Shown here: piece after piece, positions 48,894 to 62,920 of the stretch
Numbering within the stretch: the stretch's first letter is position 1
Layout of the letters: each line of letters opens with the position of its first letter
Assembly (NCBI GenBank): GCA_022579005.1
Contig: MU401646.1
Span: 1 to 64,000, forward strand
Length of the DNA stretch: 64,000 nucleotides
From: Poronia punctata
Lineage: Eukaryota > Ascomycota > Sordariomycetes > Xylariales > Xylariaceae
Reading direction: 5' to 3'
The notes under the pieces: generated by a model
The model's database searches: none
Told to the model about the DNA's origin: nothing
The model's input: the letters and a program-made list of their open reading frames with translations, nothing else
Made by a program: the position numbers and the translations under genes

Positions 48894-50701
48894 ATCAGTC
48901 CATTGTACATATACCAGGGCAGTCACAATTCAATATTGGGTTGGCATAGCTGTGATGCTCATCCCTTCATTTTCAGCTGATTACAAGGCTCATATGGAAG
49001 CTTTGGCAATATAGTATGTTTCCTTTGTCGGATCAATTTAACTTGCCTTTGTGCGATATGCGGAACTAGCTTCTTCTGGTATCCCGCACACCATAATTCT
49101 GGCTATGAAGGATTATTTCCGTATCAATAGTTCCCCGATCCCTTAGGTTACCTGGAAACTCCAACGGTAAGACCATTATTTATATGAATATCATGAGATG
49201 AGGAGTGTACACAAACTTCTCAAGAGGAAGTGTCTATAGACATAGACACCGTGTTAAGGCATACCTGAGAACACGAGGTCCTCAGGTTCTCCGACCCCAT
49301 TACCCAGCGCCTACATGACCTTATTATTGAGTGTGTCCCTCGCCGAGGTCGATAGGGCAATATTTAACTATTTGCCCGCTGCCAGGCATTGGACAATGTA
49401 CGTCACCCTCCTCTAGGATTGGTTGCTAGGTTCTCAGGTGGTCCTAAGAGATTGACATCGTATCTATCAATGTCAAATTCATTGTTGACTGGAACATATT
49501 TTAGGTTTCGGGTACTTATTTTGCCCCTCAGTCGTGGCTGGCCCGTGCCATGTCTGCGAAGTATGCTTGGTATCGCCAAGCATATGCTTATTATTTGATC
49601 CAGAAGACCTTACTAATTCCTACCCACGGGGGATCTTGCAATCCATAACATCCGAAACGATAGATCATGTCCGATCGAATCTGAATCGTGGAGGGTCGTT
49701 ATATCTTGGCCGATGTAGGTGTAGCCTTCAATCCGAGCATCTTTTACGTACCTTTGGCTGGGTAACTTCGAATATGTCTTATGATATATGTACATGTTGT
49801 TGACACCTTCTCTGCATACCTACACTCAGTTCCCCCGATTCCAGAGAGGTGCAAAAGCTCAGTGGCTATCAATATCAAGACAGCGAAAAGCCCTCGATTC
49901 TGGAAGCTGCCACTCTTCATGCCGGTTGACGCCGGGGAAAACCTGCAGCGGCCTACGTGCCTGCCTGCCAGGCGTGGTCTCAAACACGCACCTGCATGGA
50001 CGAACAAGCTAGGTACCTTATCTCGACATATCAAGGGTAGCCTCTTGTACCGAGTAGGTGTGGCTCAACTATAGGTACCTAGGTAGTTTTATGGGATAAG
50101 GTGTATTCCCATCTAATGAGTACTGTTGCTAGTTGTGCCTGTCGTAACGATAGTAGGCAACTTGGAAACCACGGGCTGTCGTGGACCTCTTTATATCTCT
50201 ACCAATATGTGAGAATATTCCGACCAGAACGTAAGTGAGTACCTGTGCTGTTGGTGAAATTCCACCGTTCCGCTCTGTACTCCCCAAACGTGCCTACGGC
50301 AGGTGCTCCTGAAGTAGTTTTCTTGTGGTTCAAATTCAAATTTATTTGAGAAGACAGGTAGGTGCATCCCGAGGTCTTTCTCTGCTAGTATCATAAGCCC
50401 TCTTTCCCCGTTCTCTTGCTTGCCTATCCTTCTAGTTGCTCAGTAGCGAAGGACGCCACATCATCTTCTCCCACCTGCATCGTTCTCTGTTCTCTCCGGT
50501 TCTTTGCGCTTCAAGTATAGTCTCATCCCCCGAAAACATTTCGGCTGACAACGCCTCGGTCATAGAGTTACCTCTCTACCAGGTTCCTTGCTTGTCATTT
50601 CGTGGTTTCGCTTGTTATGTCATCTTGTTGACAGTCATCACATCTAGTTCGTCTTCTTGGCTGGAATAATTATCAAAACTCCATCTATCTACACCGGAAA
50701 C
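48894..50701. other. 1.8 kb intergenic
   Basis: No supported exon, RNA gene or repeat. The sequence just before 50702 is pyrimidine-rich, as for a promoter or 5' UTR. Confidence 0.55.
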
Positions 50702-52821
50702 ATGCGGTACGAAGATTGGGATGTCCTGCTTTTCCGGAAGGACTCCAAGATCCCATTGAAGGAGTTCAAGACGAACTGCCATGTGGTTCAAGACTCAGGC
50801 ATGCCTCACCATTCAACAGACGAAACTCGAAGTGGCCAACAGCATAAAGCTATTATATAAACATGGGATGCCCGTAGTTTACTAATTTCTTTCTGTTGCA
50901 GAATTTGCGTATTCGCACGGCTCCTATGGCCTGCCGACTATGACCTGCTTCATGCCGGGTCTCCCTTCAGGGACTCCTTTCAGCATATCACTCCATACCT
51001 GGAAAACCCCGGATATCAGCCAGTTTGCTCGGACTTATACCAAGTACCCCGAGCATGTCGAGTTTGAGGCTCGAGTTCTGATAGATGGGCGTCTAGTTGC
51101 GTAGGTGTATCATTTGTCCTACTTTGGCTACGGTCTGTTATAACTTCATATTATGTAGGACCTCTTCGTTCAAACGTACAGGGCCTTGGCCCCAGCTCAT
51201 CAGCCATAGCTTCGGTAGGACCAAGCTTCGGGGCACCGATACGGTCAGTCCGTTAAGCTGACTTTCTCCCAGAGTTTACAAAGAACGGCGATCTCGAGGT
51301 TCTCAAGTTTCCTCAGTTCCGCAACGAACTACTTCGGCAAAGCTATTGGAGCCCGGCGGACGATGTCGGGAGGATTAAAATCATCATTAGCGAGGGCTTT
51401 GCCCGAGACTCTTTGACGGTGCCTATCGAACGTATCAAGAACGTCATAGCGTTCTCTTTTCAGCACGCGCCGCTAGGTACGTACTGGGTTTATATCGTTT
51501 TGTCACTTCAGGATTACTTCTGATCCCACGTAGAAATACTTGAGAGCTCCGGTATTGCGTGGCCGAATCCCGCCATGTGGCGTCGTGGCCCCTTTAATCC
51601 CACGATGCCCGTACCGTCTCAGCAGCACGACGACGGACCGGATGCTCATATCCATTCTCCCCGCAAACGAGGCAAACCCACATCCGGGTCCCTTGGTGGT
51701 CACTTACCCGCGCCTAATGCACCCCAGATGAACCCGAGCAGCTTCCTTGGAAGCATGGCTAGCTCACAAGACCACCTACAACGTGGACCAGGCGGAATGT
51801 ATGTCGGTTACGCTGATCCTTTCAACGTAAACAAAACTGAGGCGTCATTGTATGGTTGGCCGGGAAATGCTGGTATTATTGGGCAAACCCACGTAGCGGA
51901 CATGGGAAAGGCAAAGCTCTCAGACCGCAAGGGCGCCTCTCGTAGCAAAATATCTTCCTCAGACACCAGTATGCCCGATTATAGCTCGGCTAATTCCCAC
52001 GGCAACCATTTGATGTCTGAATTTCGTCCACTGAACTTCATGACTGAGAATGAAGTGGATCCTGGCACCAGTGGTCTCGCACAACATCCGGCAACAGACA
52101 ATCAAGGAGCTTTGATGGAACCGAGCTTCATGGCGGATTTTGGGATGGCTATGAACAAACCAGCGACGCCAGGGAGTGAGTATTCGCTGATTATCTAGCC
52201 GTCGCCGGCCTTGAAGCATTCCCAGCAGGATCTTGTATTAATATGGTTTCAGACACGCCGTCTCATGCCGATTTCTTCAACGCAACCGATCCTTGTTTCT
52301 CCTCGGAGCTAGCTACCTCTCTCACGCACTCTCTATTGAACCAGCCTCATCCACTACCGACGCAGGCATCCAATATGGCCATGCCCGCCGCTGAAATAAA
52401 ATCCCGAAAGGAAAACGTATTAAACAATGAGATCCCGACTGAGGACACGGCAGACATGGACCACACCAAAACACGAAAAGTGTCGCATACTGTCTACACG
52501 CAAGCAGGAAATATTGGACACAGTACAGACAGCGCTACAAACTCGCCGCCCCCCCACGACACGTTTGCCGCCTTGTTCTCGCATCGGGCTTTATCCGGAA
52601 TTGAGTTTGGCCATGACTTGACCAATTCGGGACTTTACTATGGGAACCCCAATGGCGAGTCCAACATGGCATGCGAAAGCCGTGCCGGCAATGGGTCGGA
52701 CAAGGCAACCAAACGTACTCGTCAGTTTACCCCAGCAAGTGCCAAGGCTATCGACGATGAAGACGAGCCTCGACGAAGCGGCTCTAGGCCGCGGGGTGGA
52801 GTGGGGGAGGCGGACAACTAA
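50702..52821 (+). CDS. Conserved fungal protein of unknown function (MRYEDWDVLLF family)
   Basis: Six exons (50702-50831, 50902-51100, 51159-51214, 51273-51476, 51534-52175, 52253-52821), all phases consistent, give 599 residues. The N-terminal 200 residues form a compact conserved region: MRYEDWDVLLF start, SLHTWKTPDIS, a VLIDGRLVA strand, LKFPQFRNELL, GRIKIIISEGF and FSFQHAPL. I recall this pattern from uncharacterised ascomycete proteins. The C-terminal 400 residues are Ser/Pro/Asn/His-rich and look disordered, with a basic patch (SPRKRGKP) and KATKRTRQF that could be nuclear signals. No enzyme motif is visible. A regulatory, nuclear role is a guess. The first donor (GTGGCC) is weak; the 3' end could extend through a further intron. 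Confidence 0.75.
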
Positions 52822-53869
52822 CGTGTCTACTCGACCACGTTCTTTCCACGAGAGCGGTCTGTACAAAACGAACTCAATTTTGGAAGGATCATTGAATACC
52901 CATTGCTTTTGGACTCTGACCGCAACAAAGGGATACAGTAGAAATATCGAAGGCCTCTGTTTCGGCAGCGGCGGCGCAATAGAATTCAGGGTGCTATGGA
53001 AAGAAATAATGTCGCCACAACCACCGAGGTGGACATCGGATAGGAGGCAGGCTAGTTACTGGGATCATGGTCTGAATAACCATTTACGGCTATTCTGACC
53101 TAGGCGCTTCTATCCCCCGGTTGCTGACAAGATAAGCATGAAGGTCTTTATGAGGCATTGTGTATAGTAGCCTTCAGATAGGTGGAAGTTCATGATTCAT
53201 GTATCCGTAAATGCCGTTTTTGTTTTTCTCTGATTCTTGGCGCACTGTCGCCGTGTATTGCATCATGTTTCCTTTAACCTTGCAACAGTCTCGTGTGTTC
53301 CTGGGTTTCACTTTCTGATACATCATCTTGGGAGGCAGGTAAGTTGTATTAATACCTCGGTACATAACGGGCAAATATTTTCAATGGTCACTATAAGCAG
53401 CGATGGTATTCTATCCAAAAGAGGCCCATATTGGGCAATGTTTGTGGGATCGCCCGACACAGAAGGTACGCACTTCGCAGTGCAGACAGGGGAGGGGGTA
53501 TACAATGTAGTAAAGTTATAGCAGGCAAAGTTTGATCTTTTTCTCTAGTAGACTCAAGTGACCTTCGTCTTCAGATGATGGCCATCACACGTAAACAGCG
53601 TGAATGTACACTAACCTAAGTATAAACACAAAACCCCCCATTACAACGCATGAACGACAACCGTGGCCTATTGCCACACACAGTATTCCCCCCTTTAACG
53701 CCGCGCTTTGTATTCCCATTATATCCAATCGATTGATCTATAGACACATGTTGTAGATGAGTAGCTCATTCTCTTTCCTTTGAGTCTAGATTAATTAATA
53801 CGAAAACAAACCCAACACGATGTAGACGCATCATTGATATACGCTATGTAGGTATTGTTCCACACGGGT
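52822..53869. other. Intergenic
   Basis: Between the 3' ends of the conserved unknown gene and the MFS gene. No feature seen. Confidence 0.55.
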
Positions 53870-56005
53870 TTAGGCAAGGCCGGCCTCGATCTTCTTGCCC
53901 TTTACGCTCTTCCACTCGACGAACGCACTGCCGAAGATAGTGAAGGAAACAAGAGCGACAGCAACGATGAATGAGGTGGTCAAGGCATTGTTGTACGACA
54001 AAATGATGTCAGGGAGGAGCTCCGAGGGTAGGGCCTTTCGAAGATTGGTACTGCCCGCGTCGATGACCGACTGAGGCGTAACGTCGGCGGGTAGACGATC
54101 GGCTAGTTCCGCCAGCAGCTTATTGTTGAAGACGCTGTTTCCGACGGAGACGAAGAGGGCACCGCCTAGCGTCTGCATGAAGGCGATGATTGACGTACCC
54201 GTGGGGACGTCCTCGATGTCGAGGACGGTCTGCACGGCGATCATGGGCTGTTGCAGCCCCAACCCGACGCCGGCGCCGAAAAGGATTTGGAACCCGATCC
54301 ATGTTCCGGTGTTGGTGTCGGGCTTCCAGGTGGTCAAGAGTCCGCCGCCGATGGCGCCGAGGATGGTACCCGCGATCATGAAGGGGGCGTAGTATCCCAA
54401 GGCGGTGATCATGCCGCCGGCGAATAGAGAGGCGACGACGACGCTGAGGAGGAGAGGGAGGTTGCGGATGCCCGAGTTCACGGCCGATACGCCCTGCACG
54501 CTCTGGAACCAGATGGGGATGTAGTAGACGAAGAGGAAGAAGGCGGATCCCATGAAGAAGGCGTACCAGGCGCTGGATAGGACGGAGCGGTTGCTGATGA
54601 TGCGGGGAGGCACGGTCGCCTTGTCTTGCTGGCGCCACTGGATGAAGAGGAAGGCGAGGAGCAAGACGCCAAAGACGACGAATAGAGCGATGATGCGGCC
54701 GCTGTTCCAGGGGTATTTGGTGCCGCCCCACTGAAGGGCGAGTAGAAGAGACACGATGGCGGGGATGAAGATGAGAGTGCCGATTGGGTCGAAGCGCATG
54801 AGGCGCTGGGTGAAGGTCTCGTCGGCGGGTTTCTTCAGCACGGGATCTGGGAAAAAGAGGGCAATGACGATGATGGTGATGGCGCCGATCGGGAGGTTGA
54901 TGTAGAAGCACCATCGCCATGTCTGAGATTCATAAAATGGTTAGCTTCGTAGACCCTCTTCTAGCGCAACGGTGTTCTAGCGACTACCGAGGAGGGCACT
55001 TACAACTTTGTCGGTGAATGCACCACCAAGTAGAGGACCAGCAACGGAGGCTATGCCATACACACCTCCAATCATACCGCTAGGTAATCCGCGTTAGCAG
55101 ATGTTCTAGTTAGTCCGGAAGCCAAGGAAGGGCCGCTTACGTGTACATCGGTCGCTTGGGTAGCGGAACACTATGTGCCAAAATCAAAAGCGCACCGGAG
55201 AAGAGGCCGGCGGAACCGAGACCGGCCACTGCTCTTCCGACAATGAGGGTTACCGAATTCGGGGCAACGCCGCAGATCAAGCTGCCAATCTCGAAGAGGG
55301 CTATGGCGCTAAGGTATACCCATTTGACGCTGAGGAAGGTATAAAATTTGCCAAAGAGAAGTTGAACCGCGGCGGTTGTGAGGAGGTAGGCTGTCATTCG
55401 GGGGTTTTTATGTCAGCGCCGGTGTCATGGATCGTCATTTTTCTAGCAAAGAGAGAGAGAGAGAGAGAGAAAGTTACTACAACTCACCACTTCCGTACCA
55501 ACCGACATCTGGAAGACTGTGGAACTCGGTCACTATGGCCGGGATGGCAGTGGCGATAATCGAGTTACTATTCGCATGTTATTAGTACCTCCCGGTTGTC
55601 TAATGGCTTGGGAAAGAATAGACTTCAGATCGAGACTTACTCTAAAGAGATCAAAAACACGCTGAGACACAGTGAGAGGGAGATTAGGGTGAGTTTCACT
55701 CCAGATGGATATTCCGTCCCATCTTCTCTGGTAAAGACCTGCTGTACCGTGTCGCCCTCGTTATTTTGCGTCTTGGTTGTCTGTATCTGGCCTAAAGCGT
55801 CGACATCTTCGTCTTCTGCTTCCGTCCTCGATGAGGAGCTCCCTGGGATGTCCACGCTTGATTGATATGGGCCTTTATCCTTTTCTTTTTCCTTCTCCAT
55901 CATCGTGCTGCTGCTTATGCTCGGGGCGAGAGTGGGATCTCGCGACGCGCTTTGTAGTTGTTCTGCTACGGACAATGGCTGTCCGTAACCCTCTGGTGAC
56001 AACAT
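53870..56005 (-). CDS. MFS multidrug transporter, 14-TM DHA2 type
   Basis: Five exons on the minus strand (56005-55641, 55567-55488, 55390-55141, 55079-55004, 54922-53870) give 607 residues. A hydrophilic, acidic N-terminus of about 100 residues precedes the first helix. Family motifs include [13 protein letters not shown] (motif D1), the loop after helix 2 with LFGKFYTF, the [15 protein letters not shown] helix (motif B-like), and [18 protein letters not shown] (motif C). After [14 protein letters not shown] the protein continues through helices to a total near 14. DHA2 pumps export drugs and fungal metabolites by proton antiport. It is 17 kb past the cluster and I saw no AflR-type site upstream, so I treat it as unrelated. 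A GA repeat sits in one intron. Confidence 0.9.
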
Positions 56006-58477
56006 TGAGGATATTGGGCGTTGTGAAACTCTTATGCTATATTAGATGAACCTGTCGTCTATTTCTTTGTTTTGTAGAGAGGTAGGCAAATAGATGGATA
56101 CACTTAGATGTGTTGTCAAGTGTAGTATGACAGTGATTGATGAGTTTATAGGATTAACGATAGGCAGATATCACAGGGGGAACCTTCAGCCTTAAGTAAA
56201 TAAGATTTTGATAAATTTTTACTTCCCGGCCGGGAGTACCTACTATCTATCCATCTTGCACAACATCATGGCATTGTATTTTTCCCTCCACGCCGCAATG
56301 TCGGATACCTGTTCGCACCAATATCCCGGGACGCCATAGGTTTTTCATTCAGCTAACCTTTGGTACCTTACGTACTCGTACTCTCGGGATGTAGTATGTC
56401 TCCGGGAGTCCTTCTCCCAAGTTCCCCAACTCCCATTGGCTCAGCTGGCAAGGATAAGGCCGTCTTGGGATTACGGCGTCCCCACTTCAGCCCCTGGTTA
56501 CTGGTACCGAATATGATTCTCTTATGATTCATCTCTTGTACTTTGACCAGTCATCCATACTCGTACGCGGGGGCATGATGAATGAACAGTGCTTCCAATG
56601 TAAGGGCGGGATTCCACCTTGTGCGGATCGATCTCCCTCTAACCTAGACTACACATGGCAATACCCTTGGGCCTTACCTTACCTTACCTTACCTTACCTT
56701 ACCCGCGCATCGTGATTGATAATGTATGCAATGCAATTGCTATGAGCGTTTTCAGCCACGTACGTTTCTGTTTGCTTCAAATCTTCCCGTCGTCTTTGTG
56801 TGTGTTTTTTAGACTAACCTACATACACGATATTCGTACTAAAATCTTCTTACCTACCTACTACAAACATCATCGCGCATCAAAGGAAACGAGCATATGC
56901 TATTGTTATGGAAATAGGTAGATGTTATCTAACATGGTCCTCAATATACTATTCTACCTAATTACTATTTACAAGTACGTAGTTAGATTATGCGATAGGT
57001 AGTCTCGCGTCAACGGAGAGCTTGTTTGCCGGAGTACCGTCTTATGCTAGGAGTGAATGCTTGGCAGTACCGCGCTTTTCTGGCGGAATACCACGTTTCC
57101 GCCCCCCCTTTTTTTTTTGTTTTGGAGATGTATGAAACATCCGCCGCTAACCATGTTGGTCTAGTTACAAGTATGTGGACTGCAAGAAATAGGTAATTGA
57201 TGCTTAATACGTGTACCAACCGTGCCAACTTCTAGGTACTGATCGAGAAAGTGGATAGGGGGTTTGCCCTGTGGCTGCCTAAAAATCTACTGTGAGTTGT
57301 GTTTTCTATCCAGGCACCCAGGGGACTGATCTGATGCAGGTACGGCTGTTTTGTTCAATTTCATTCTCTTTGCGCATGCATGTACCTAACCTACTGTATA
57401 TTTCATTCAAATGATGTAATGTATACATTTACCACTTGTGTTACCGCTGAGTAAGTGAATGGCACAGGCTGTTGAGGCCAACCAAAAGAAAATCCTTCTC
57501 TAGGTAATCTACTAGGTACCTTACTGCCTGCCTGAAGGCTGAGGTTACATTTTCTTTCAACAAATTTAATATTGGGTTACGCTTCAAGATCTGGATTTCC
57601 GGCGTAACCTAATAGGGATTGGCGTATGTATCTACCTGACGGGCTGACCTAGCGGCCTGTCAACGTGCTAGGTATTTTTTATCTACGAGTTGCCGGACCC
57701 TTATTCGGGTCCGGGTGATAATAATCTCTGTAATCTAGAGCTCGGAGAGTATTCTTAACTTAAGCCCGAAAACATATCGTCTTTTATGTATTTATGGTCT
57801 GTATGACTGAATCTGCGAAAGGCATAGGTAACTGGCGTCGGATTGAACAATCCCCGGGGGCAGAATAAAGCTTTGCAGCTCGGTTCATGCCTACTCACCT
57901 CGAGAACTCGTCGCTAATATTCAAGTTGTCGCTTTCGTTTACAAGGTTTGTGTCCGGGGGTGTGTATCGTGATGATAGGTCAGATACTGCTACGTCCCAA
58001 GGCGGACTTGAAGGCGTCGTTTTCTCTTGTTAGGGAGACTTGTAAACGCTTACGATAGAGGACCGTTTGCCTTTTGGATTTAAATATGTAGGTACTTACG
58101 ATTTTAGATCGCGTATCTACGTGTACGTGGTAGGTACGAGATCATAGAGGTAGCCCTTGCATACACGCAGGAGCATGACGCAATCACGTGTAAGTCGTAC
58201 CTAATAATTACCGTATAGGTGGAAGGTACGAACCATACTAATGCAAGATCAGGCACATGGGACGAGGTTGTGTAAGGATCTGGCTTCGTTCTATCTTTAA
58301 GATAGAACTCACCTCAATCTACTACATGTGTAGTGTTCCCAATTGATATGCAGCGCGACCACGAACATGGAACTCAATTAGTTGTATAAGTGTTCAAAGA
58401 TTATTTACACCATGTAGGGGTTTTCGATTCTAACATGAGATCTGACGCTACCACCGAGGTCACTTGAACAGATCCCT
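56006..58477. other. 2.5 kb intergenic with (CCTTA)n
   Basis: No supported gene. It contains a CCTTA pentamer repeat (about 56676-56702), TACGAGT/ACTCGTA heptamers and ACCTA runs. Confidence 0.55.
56676..56702 (+). repeat. (CCTTA)n tandem repeat
   Basis: About five head-to-tail copies of the pentamer CCTTA. Confidence 0.85.
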
Positions 58478-59617
58478 CTAGCAGAGCTGTTGGGCCGCAT
58501 TGCCTGAGATAGACCAGTTAATGTTGTTGCCGCAAGGTGATTCGCGAACCGTATTGTCGTTGACCGTCAGCGTGATACTGAGATCGCTGGAAACGGGAAA
58601 TTCATCGCGCGACGAGACACGGACTTCGCCACCGCCTTGGACTGTGCCTCCATTGATAGCAACGTTGTAACAATTCTCGAGGAGGATGGCGTTATTACCG
58701 TTATCAGCCAGGTCAATACTCTCGATGACGGCGCCGCCACTTTGCGATACACAGAAGACGCCACGGCCACCTCCGCGCGACACTACCTTGTCCACGAAGA
58801 CGTTTGCTGTATAGGAGCCGTCGGCAAGCTGACCGTTATTGTTGGCCATGCGGAAAGTTGCGTAACCGTTACCGGCGGCAACATTGTCTCCGTCGACGAG
58901 GCCGACCTGCGCGTTTGTAGTCGTTTGCAGCAGCAAACCGCACTCGCCAACGTCGCGCGCGATCACCTGGTCGATGGTGAGGCCATCGATGTTCCATGTC
59001 TCCACGGCGTGACTACCGGCACCGGACACGTTGATGGTGCCCATCTTCACGTTGGAGTTGGGCGCCTCGTCGCGTTCGAAGCGAATACCCAAGCCACCGC
59101 TGAGGTTCATTGTGATGTCGCCTAAGACAAGGTCCTGGGTGCCGTAGAACCGCAAACCAAAGTAGGGGTTACCGGCTAAGATGATGTTAGGAGCTATCTA
59201 TACGAGTACAACTATCGGGGTAATAGGTTGGATGTGGTACGACATACTCATTGAAAGATATGGAATCTGTACGCCGGTAGTGTCCAGCGACTCGATAGCA
59301 CCATGTCCGGCCCGGTTACCCACGTCAATCGTGCCGCAGCCCTCAAAGGTTTTGCCGCTCTCAATAGATATGGTGTTTTCACCAATCGCTCCCGATGCCA
59401 TGACGGCGACCCGCTGGCCACTGCTAATAGAGTCGATGGCTGCCTGAATCGCCGCTCTGTAGTCGGATCCTGAATACACACTAGACCCACCCGCTGTCGC
59501 CTCGTATGATCCGTCGGAGCCCGTTACGACGGCATCGGGAGTGCCGTCGCCACAATCGGCGGCCGCCGAAGCGGCAAGCGCTAACAACGTTGTCGCTAAA
59601 TTTCTGACACGAGCCAT
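58478..59617 (-). CDS. Secreted right-handed beta-helix protein (pectate-lyase-like fold)
   Basis: Two exons on the minus strand (59617-59248, 59193-58478) give 361 residues. A signal peptide (MARVRNLATTLLALAASAAA) is followed by DCGDG. The body has repeated short beta-strand turns rich in Asn/Gly/Val/Ile (for example LVLGDITMN, VKMGTINVSG, LTIDQVIARDVG, AVIESIDLADNG, VAINGGTVQGG), the ladder pattern of parallel beta-helix polysaccharide lyases and hydrolases. There are six or more Cys, probably disulphide-bonded. I do not recognise a CAZy family or catalytic triad. An extracellular, carbohydrate-directed role is inference. Confidence 0.8.
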
Positions 59618-62600
59618 GGTTTCTTTATGTCGTAGATGGTAGTGACAAGAATAATTTTGTGATCTGACACAGTCCCTCTCCCTCCTTGGGTAAGGGCACC
59701 CGGCGTGGTTTTAAAGCTTGAATGCACCAGCGTTTTCTCCTCGGCCATGAGCCCCGCATGTCGGTGGTTCCCGCTCCGCGAGAGCTTCATCTTTCAGGCA
59801 ATACGACAAATTTCGAACCTTTGGCAAAACCGAAGCATTTTCCAAGTAGCAGCGGCTGTATGTTAATGCACCAATCCAGACACCACAACAGGGCTTGGAT
59901 GGTTCAAACTTCAAACAGCGTGTTAAGAACACGTCGATCCTTACCCCAACGGCACCTTGGCTTCGGAAAGGGCGACGATGCACCATACTCCGCAACCTCT
60001 TTTCAGTCCCGGCGCATTACAAGGGCTGGTATTCCGTCTTGGTTATTTGACAAAAGTAGAAAGCAAAACACCTTTCGGGGCTACCTGGCATAGTCGGCTC
60101 GGTTTCAATTGCGCCCTTGGCCGAATATGACCTTGTAGTTGGAATTGACTTTTCGGCTAATGGTACCCCAACCACAGGAAAGATGTTTACCCTGACTGGT
60201 GCTGGAACTGAAACACCGTCTTTGTAAGTCTGCACAGCTCACCTAGTGCTTCATGAAGCACTAATCACGCCGAAACGATAGGTCCTCCTATTTAAACATG
60301 TTTTCGATTATGAAATTACCAAGGGCAGACGCCTGGAAGGTATATAAGCCGTAGTTTTCCGACCTTGGGTCGCCATAAAAGAGTTGCGACATATGTGATA
60401 ACGGCCCGTTGCCGCCCGGTACCGAGCCCGGTACCGAGCCCGACCACTGTACCGGTAGCTCCGTGTTTGGTCGGATCTATGCTCCAGCGATCACGATAGG
60501 CCGATGTTAGCGGGTCAATCCGTTTCGCAAGCCGCTGGCGAATATGATTTCTTTGTACACGTATGATTGGATTCTTGACTTTTAACGCGCAATCAAGCGT
60601 CGACCACCACATCTCATCGGTTCTCAGCTCACTCTTCTTCTCTGCACGCAGTGAATGGAAACTGCTGGTTCTTCTATTCACCTTGAGCACATGGGCGATA
60701 CCGGCAGCAACAGCAACATGGCCAAGGGAGAGTCTCAAAACATGGCGACAACTTGGCATGGCGATATCGCTTCGCACTAACTCTCGGGTTTAGCAGAGTG
60801 TGTATGCTAGTCCTTAAAACGGAGGGGTTTCACTCAACACCCGGCATATCGCTGAACTTGGCCATACATCGACCTCGCTAGGCTTACCACGTACCCGGCT
60901 GCCCGTATTGATGCCCTCGGGCCTCTGGGTTCCGCCGGACCTGCCTCCGCTCCGGCACCAACTTATATACACAGCTCGGCCCTATAAAATCCAGCGGACG
61001 TATGTTTACCTACCGCGATGACCAGCTCGTTGAAATCCAAGGACATACCAAGAGTTGAGAGTCCGGCCGTTGCTAGCTGAATTCGACTCACACTGTTTTT
61101 ACGCGTTCCAAGGTCTTTGGTCTGGCTTAGCCTCGAGGAATCTAGTCTACCTAGTAGGTTAGGCATACCTATCTACTCAGTACACGTACGTGGACGTGTA
61201 CGTGTACGAGTAAACCACAAGTAGACCGCGATGACAGCTAGCTATCTCGGAAAGTGTTATTGCCTTGGACGCGGGCGTGGACGACGACCAAAGCACGGAA
61301 AGGAAACAGAATAAACGGTGGGTCCCCTACACAGGATTCTCCTTTTTGGATTCCATCATGAGGTTTAGGTATAACTTGCACCATGCGTACCGCAAAGTTG
61401 TTCTTGGAGCTGTGATAGCTCTTTTCATCGAGGGAAAGCCAATGCCATTACGATGCCAACGACTTGCATCATCGTCATAGTTATCATCGGTACCACCACC
61501 GCAAGACATGAAACTAAGACTACTCGTAGATACCTATCTGATTTTCGTAAGAAGCAGACTTCATCAAACATGTCCAGAGGATTCCTCATTAATGATAAAA
61601 ACGGGTCGAAGGCTGTGCCCGTTGCCGTGCATTGCTTACCTGTGCAGGGGGTTATTTGAATGCCTAGTCCAGAAGTACTCGGTGACCTAGGAAGCGCGGC
61701 TAAGATACTACCATGACTCAGGTAGCAGATACATTTTTATCCCTGCCGGCTCACCTCCTATGCTGGCTGTTATTGGACTAGTGGTCCCAAGGAACGGGAG
61801 ATTTCCCAATGACTGCGCAATTTCATTTCCTTTTAAGTTCTTAGTACGTTTGTTTGGATGATTAATAAATTAAATAGCGAGCAATGATGGGCTGAAGCTA
61901 AAAGTAGGTCCACGTAGGTTTTCGTGGATCTTGCATGATTTTGACTAGTGGCTGAGCAGAGGAGACTGGGCTAGAAAGAATGTAGGTTTATCTACTCGTA
62001 TATGTAGAAGAAACGAAGCTACTTATCCATCTTTCCACCTCGAGGCTGAATAGAAGAAAACGTCTTGGTATCGTATCCATAACGTTGTACTCGTAATCTG
62101 GACGCCTTTCGTGTCAGTGCCTCAATGTTGAGAACACCAATGTGTCAAATACCAAAATCATAAAACGCAATCTTGTTCTTTTCTGAGGCTATCTTAACCT
62201 AATCTCTATATTGGGTACTGGTCTACATTCTTCTTGGATTCTAATTCTATCTGTTTAGCCCGCTTTATAACAAGATAGGAGGTTGTCGTCAGCAAACGGA
62301 GAGCCGTGCGCTCTCCCGTCCGCCGTTGGATGATGGCAGCGCACGTGTTTACCAACCCTACGTTGCTATGGTCGGTAGTGGTCTTTCCTCATCTAGGTTA
62401 TCAGATTTCCTTGTCGCTGACATCATTATTCACATAGTATCTGTATTTTGAGCTTTGCGTACCTTCAATTTCGTTACTATGATAGTGCAGCTTTTGGTAA
62501 TCTTTGCCCCCCCCCAAATCTTTTCGAAATCAATGCTTTGACTCTGTTCATATACGCCCCCTTAGTTATATTCATCATATGTAGATAGCTGACTCTTTTG

Positions 62601-62920
62601 TAGATCGCAATATTCACTTTTCAGTCACGACGTTAGCTATTGCTGGGGCAGCTTTTTTCTCTTTTGCTCGCGGAATATCCAAGTCGGGCTCGCGGGATGG
62701 CTTGGCTGACCGGCTACGCTTTTGCACGCAATCCAGAGTCTGGTCGCTTGTAGCCTGCGTAGTTGCTCGAGTGTTCCTGAACTGGAGAGTAACTTGTACG
62801 GTCCATTGTTCATGGGACGGCTTATATGTAGGTCCTTCCCGCTTATATGGATGAAGAGGTTTTATCCTGCTTCGTTCCTGCTTCATGTCCTCTTCTCGAG
62901 ATATATAAGCTAAAAATTGA
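59618..62920. other. 3.3 kb intergenic
   Basis: Short frames here lack signals of real genes. It contains a GGTACCGAGCCC tandem pair near 60418-60441 and a TACGTG-rich inverted stretch near 61183-61212. The 5' exon(s) of the GT90 gene may lie near its right end. Confidence 0.5.

Noticed and set aside
53870..56005. DHA2 transporter as a cluster exporter
   Set aside because: It is 17 kb away beyond housekeeping genes, and no TCGGWNNNCGA site was seen upstream.
59722..60777. Frames of 123 and 153 codons on opposite strands
   Set aside because: No recognisable motifs, no splice structure and irregular composition; chance frames.
61183..61212. TACGTG-rich inverted stretch as an operator
   Set aside because: Imperfect symmetry and no gene within 1.5 kb on either side.
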